A stretch of 64,000 nt of DNA, from contig JASAND010028892.1 of assembly GCA_030248195.1 (NCBI GenBank), positions 36,064 to 100,063 on the forward strand. Reading direction: 5' to 3'. The notes below the pieces were generated by a model. It was not told where the DNA came from, did no database searches, and was given only the letters and a program-made list of their open reading frames with translations. This DNA is from Trissonchulus latispiculum (lineage: Eukaryota > Nematoda > Enoplea > Enoplida > Ironidae). Positions 60,180 through 64,000 of the stretch are shown piece after piece. The first letter of the stretch is position 1. The number at the start of each line of letters is the position of its first letter. A program made the position numbers and the translations under genes.

Positions 60180-60301
60180 CTGACAAGTTGCTGCTACCAG
60201 CTCCTGATTTGACGCTTCGCTGTTCTCCTGTAAACCATCAGAAACAGTTACAACTTCAGGAACGTAGTCAGAACTGGAGCGACGCCTCTTCTTTGTAGTC
60301 G
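60180..60301 (-). CDS. Probable internal exon of a nuclear protein
   Basis: On the - strand CTGTTTCAG precedes the exon and a GTTAAT donor follows it. The 122-bp frame reads TKKRRRSSSDYVPEVVTVSD, then GLQENSEASNQELVAATCQ. KKRRR is a nuclear-localisation-like cluster, followed by serine/acidic low-complexity sequence, as in many disordered regulatory proteins. A stop in one other frame and the absence of repeats here support a unique host exon. Neighbouring exons were not found in the window, so the gene cannot be named. Confidence 0.5.
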
Positions 60302-61641
60302 CTGAAACAGAAACGGTTCATATCATCACTATCATTCGAATTAAAACAAAAGATTGAGCTACATCCCACTATCGTCGCCAAGCGTTATGTAGTCTGACGT
60401 AAGAAAGCAAGGCAATGAAACATTTCTATTTAAACACAACAAACAAAGTACGAACTCTCAAAGTCTAGGGTAAAATCTCAACCAATATTCTGCTTTTCGC
60501 ACTTTAACACTTTTCAGTACATACGTTTCTGAAATAAATATTTACTGTCAAAGCAGAAAGTTGAATCATTTTGTTAATTCGGATTCGTCGATTCCACATC
60601 CAAAGCTTGTATTATTATGACTACATATTAAAGGGATTTTTGCACTTTCAATTTATGACCATTTTGCCATCACAATGTTCAATGGTAATTAAATCAGGGT
60701 GAGTTGCCTAAGCTTCAGTCGCTACTTCATCCATCCCTACATGCAAAGTTTTAACCTAATCGGCCAACATTATCAAAACGTAGAGTCGGAACTGGGTGGT
60801 ATAGGGATTAAAGGGAGGGTTGGCTGTTTTGTTAAACGCGGTAACCAAATAAACTTATGCTTGCTCAAAGTTAAATTAGGGCAGAGTAGGGCACGTAGGG
60901 CACGGTAGGGGTTAGATTAGTCAAATGTTTTGAAGTGCTCAATTCTTGTATTGTTACAGATCATTCATAATTTACGCAAGTACTCATATGAAACTGTGTG
61001 GCTGGCATTCCCCTTTTCCACCAAACCTTGGTAGACAGAGACTGCTTACATAGTGAAGCCAGAGGCAAATCATCTTGCGTATTCAGACATAAAACATATC
61101 TCCAAAATTTGGTCAATTTTGGATGTGGCTTTTACGAGAAAATAAAAAACAGATTTTATAACTTTTTCATTGTCTGCTTTAGTTTTCGGAATTTCCAGTG
61201 CTTTTAGTCCGCTCTATAGTGTTATTTGTTTACACATAAGTAGCAAAATGATAGCCTCATAAACTGAATGAATTTAATTTTCAAATAAATTGTTACATGA
61301 CATATTGTGTGCAAACGGTCAACGGAAATCAGCCATAATGTAAAGCCATCTGTAGCTTTTGATTGAAACCACATACCGAAGAGATATGTATATAATGTTA
61401 AAGCACCTTTTGTGCTCCTTCACGTGATAGAGTCAAATTTATCAAATGAAACTTACATGAAATTTTGATTATTTGCGCATGTGCAAATCCACGATGGTAG
61501 CCAGCCAATTATGCGTTCTCTGGCACAGTAAGTTTGTGCAAAGATAGCCTGCCAACCAAACTTGGTTCCCCGAAAGTTTTGTTAAAATTAGTACATTCAC
61601 ACCAGGATTAAGTAGAAAATCCCGCTAGTGGTGCTACCACC
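60302..61641. other. No further exon recognised
   Basis: Low-repeat AT-rich sequence. It would be upstream intron of the 60180-60301 gene. A GGGCACGTAGGGCACGGTAGGG mini-repeat (in part) lies near 60890. Confidence 0.35.
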
Positions 61642-62618
61642 TTGAGGTGGTGCTTCCTTTTGGGCACATATTATTGGTTGACGGTTCAAATCAAGACAAA
61701 ATTTGATGAAACGTTCCAAAATGAGTTCTTTTAACATTCTAACACCCTCCGCGTAATCCCGCTTCAAAACTTTGACGTCTCCGTTCAGGGCAGTTTTTGC
61801 CAATTTTTGACATTTAGGCAGTAGCTGCATAGCTATAATTGTATGCATTCGAAAGATCTTCTTGAGCTATACATTTTGCTTTTTGAAGCACCTTCCCAGC
61901 TTTTTTCTACAGTGAGATATAGCTGATTTAATTATTTTGGAGTTAAAAACTGGTCATTTTTGCAGAAATTAAACAATCCACCATTTCTTGAGCTCACAAG
62001 CCGTAAAATTAAACAAAGGGTGTCAATTTGAAGGTCTCGTCGAGGCCGATTATCCGTGATATTATCATCTTCTAACTGCTATTCCGTACGCTGTAATCTT
62101 AAAAATGTAGTTTTTGCAAAAACATGACTAAATTTTTTCCAGCGATTGTGGAGCATTCACTATGCAAGCTACAGTGTTGCCACTTACTGGACGTGTTTTA
62201 CACAAAAATATCCAGGGACTCTTTTTTAGTTGCCCCGATTGCTGCTTTCTAGCTAAAGTGGTCGCTTGCCAAAGTTGATATGGAGGCAAAATCCGTGTTG
62301 CGCTTACATTTCAGCTAATAACGAAGAGCGGTTTCATAATGATTAAAAAAGGGACCCCAGCTATTTAATAGTCGAATCGAATGATGTGGCTGATGCCTCA
62401 TGAAAAAATTTACTTTAGTCTGCAAAAAATCTGGAAGATTAAATTATTTCGAAAATCCAGTTAAATAGATCCCGAAAACCGAAGTTAGTTCCATTGCATT
62501 CACTAAAAAGAGAAAGGCTTAAGCTTCATTTTGATATGAAAATGGCTTCTTAACTCCAAGGAATGAATGAGTAATAAGGGTTCAAAGTTGATGTCTCTAA
62601 AAGGAATCACCACCTTTA
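61642..62618. mobile_element. TTAA element, copy 3 (inverted)
   Basis: Ends GAGGTGGTGCTTCCTTTTGG and AAAAGGAATCACCACC, with decayed flanks TTGA/TTTA. It is the reverse orientation of copies 1 and 2. The frame at 61597-61848 (-) matches the one at 41049-41255 of copy 1 (for example LKRDYAEGVRMLKELILE against LKRDCAEGVRMLKELILE). Confidence 0.85.
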
Positions 62619-64000
62619 GGGAGGTGATTGCATTACCGGAAACGGTTCGCCTGAATCTAGTTTGCAGTCAATCCAGTTCAAACTTTCCGCAATGGTAGCT
62701 GATGTTAAATACTAAAAATTTGCAGGATTTCAAGAATCCAGTGCTTGGCTTGAGACTTACACAACAACGATAAATCGAATTCTCCAAGCGGTGTCATTCA
62801 TTAGCGGTTGAACGAAATTAGCTCAAATTTTGTACAAACGCATAAGGAAACCGAATGCACTTGCAATTTTACAGTTTTTGAATTTAGACAATTTTGAAAA
62901 TTTTAGTCATGTTCAAAAATTTTGAGAATCAATAAGTAAAAGGTATATGCGATTTAAATAAAAACTAAAAATTGCCCGTGCATATTAATTCTTAAATAAA
63001 TCTACATGCAAAACTTGAGTGACTTGAGCTGGAGCATTTATATATGAGAAAATTAATTTGGAAAATTTGGCACTAATCGCTCCTGTTTTGAGCATTTATT
63101 TTTATGCTTTTAATAAGTAGAATAGTATATTTCATAAAATAATAAAAAAATTCACGCAAAAGTATCATAAATAGTCGAACTTTTCGAACGATTAGCCTTT
63201 ACTTGGCCATACGCAATGTGAATGGTCAACGTAAATTTGCCATATATTCAACTTTTACGGCACGTAGAAGAGATATATACATCGTTGTAAAGTTCTTTTT
63301 AAGCTCTTTCAGGTATGTGGTAGAATGTGTCGTATGGAGTTTGCACAAAATTTCGATGTCATAAGCCATAATGGCAGCTATCCAAGTACATGGTCTCAGT
63401 AGCCGAAATTTTGTAAAAAATGCCCCACCAACAAAGGTTCAGTTGGAATTTCTTTAAAATTAGGTAATTGATCCAAATTTTACATCCATAATTCCCGATA
63501 GTGCAAGTGCCCCCGTAAATAAGCTTAATTGTCCATTTATTACCTAAGCTAAAGTTCATCATAGATGCAGTACAGTATTAATTTTACTTCTGGCGGGCTG
63601 AACTACTTCCATATTTAATGCTCGTCTGCGATATGCTTTATCGTTTTTGCAGCCGCTTTTTAACCACTGCTTTTCGTGCATGCCTCTCATATTTGATACT
63701 TTGACGCCACTAGTAGTGCATGGTCGATCGCATGCATTGAAATGTTGCTACTGCTAAGTTGTAAGATGAATATTTATAAATTAAAGACAATGTCTGTGTA
63801 GCAAGCAGGACCAGAAAGTGCAATATTTTCAGATAGCTTGACAACATTTGGAAGCACAAGTAGTATAGTGCGAGTTTTTCGAGCCCCACTCCCGGGAGTA
63901 AATGACCTTTTGACCTTTCCTTCAGTTTTCATGGCTTATTCTAAACTACACCAATCTCTTTCTTTTCATTCTTTAATCCCTTTCTTTCCGACCCTCTGCG
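62619..64000. other. No feature seen
   Basis: AT-rich unique-looking sequence without a supportable ORF, repeat or RNA gene. Confidence 0.35.

Overview
The window is repeat-rich animal DNA, almost certainly from an invertebrate. It has spliced eukaryotic genes, GT-AG introns, many non-autonomous DNA transposons, large palindromes, several satellite arrays, and no bacterial-style operons, rRNA or complete tRNA. Only one gene can be identified with confidence: a divergent alpha-tubulin on the + strand. Its exons are 23079-23298, 26553-26854, 27155-27354, 27667-27844, 28778-28927, 29311-29556 and 32659-32706. They total 1344 nt and lack only the ATG-only first exon usual for animal alpha-tubulins. 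A second copy of the five internal exons lies inverted at 19080-21475 on the - strand and lacks both end exons.

Layout. 1-2763: a palindrome of about 2.8 kb. 2869-22062 and 25963-31318: the two arms of a giant inverted repeat (about 4.7 kb per arm once insertions are subtracted) around a 3.9 kb spacer that holds tubulin exon 2. The left arm carries a nested hAT-like insertion (3299-14496) containing a foldback element, a ~120-bp satellite, a 139-bp satellite and further transposons. It also carries a second composite insertion (14755-18068). The right arm carries two small insertions of its own, one a textbook hAT MITE with an 8-bp target duplication. 31386-32202: two hAT MITEs in the last tubulin intron. 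34407-42030: a graveyard of nested hAT MITEs, palindromes and TTAA-flanked elements. 42330-45371: an LTR-like element with 194-bp direct repeats and a primer-binding-site-like motif. 45372-50243: an unusually hairpin-rich region with a perfect six-unit heat-shock element, ending at a second primer-binding-site-like motif. 51480-53326: a duplicated non-coding block around an IAP-type RING exon and a C2H2-like ORF. 55257-55962: a tandemly duplicated 3' exon. 56572-57722 and 61642-62618: two more TTAA elements. 59319-60006: a near-perfect 688-bp hairpin. 60180-60301: a probable host exon on the - strand.

The tubulin gene is the only unit whose parts can be shown to work together. Its introns host many of the insertions. 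Because the two tubulin copies differ only silently in the exons I compared, while each arm has private transposons, the inverted repeat may be a real palindrome under selection or gene conversion. It may equally be two haplotypes joined head to head in the assembly. The sequence alone does not decide.
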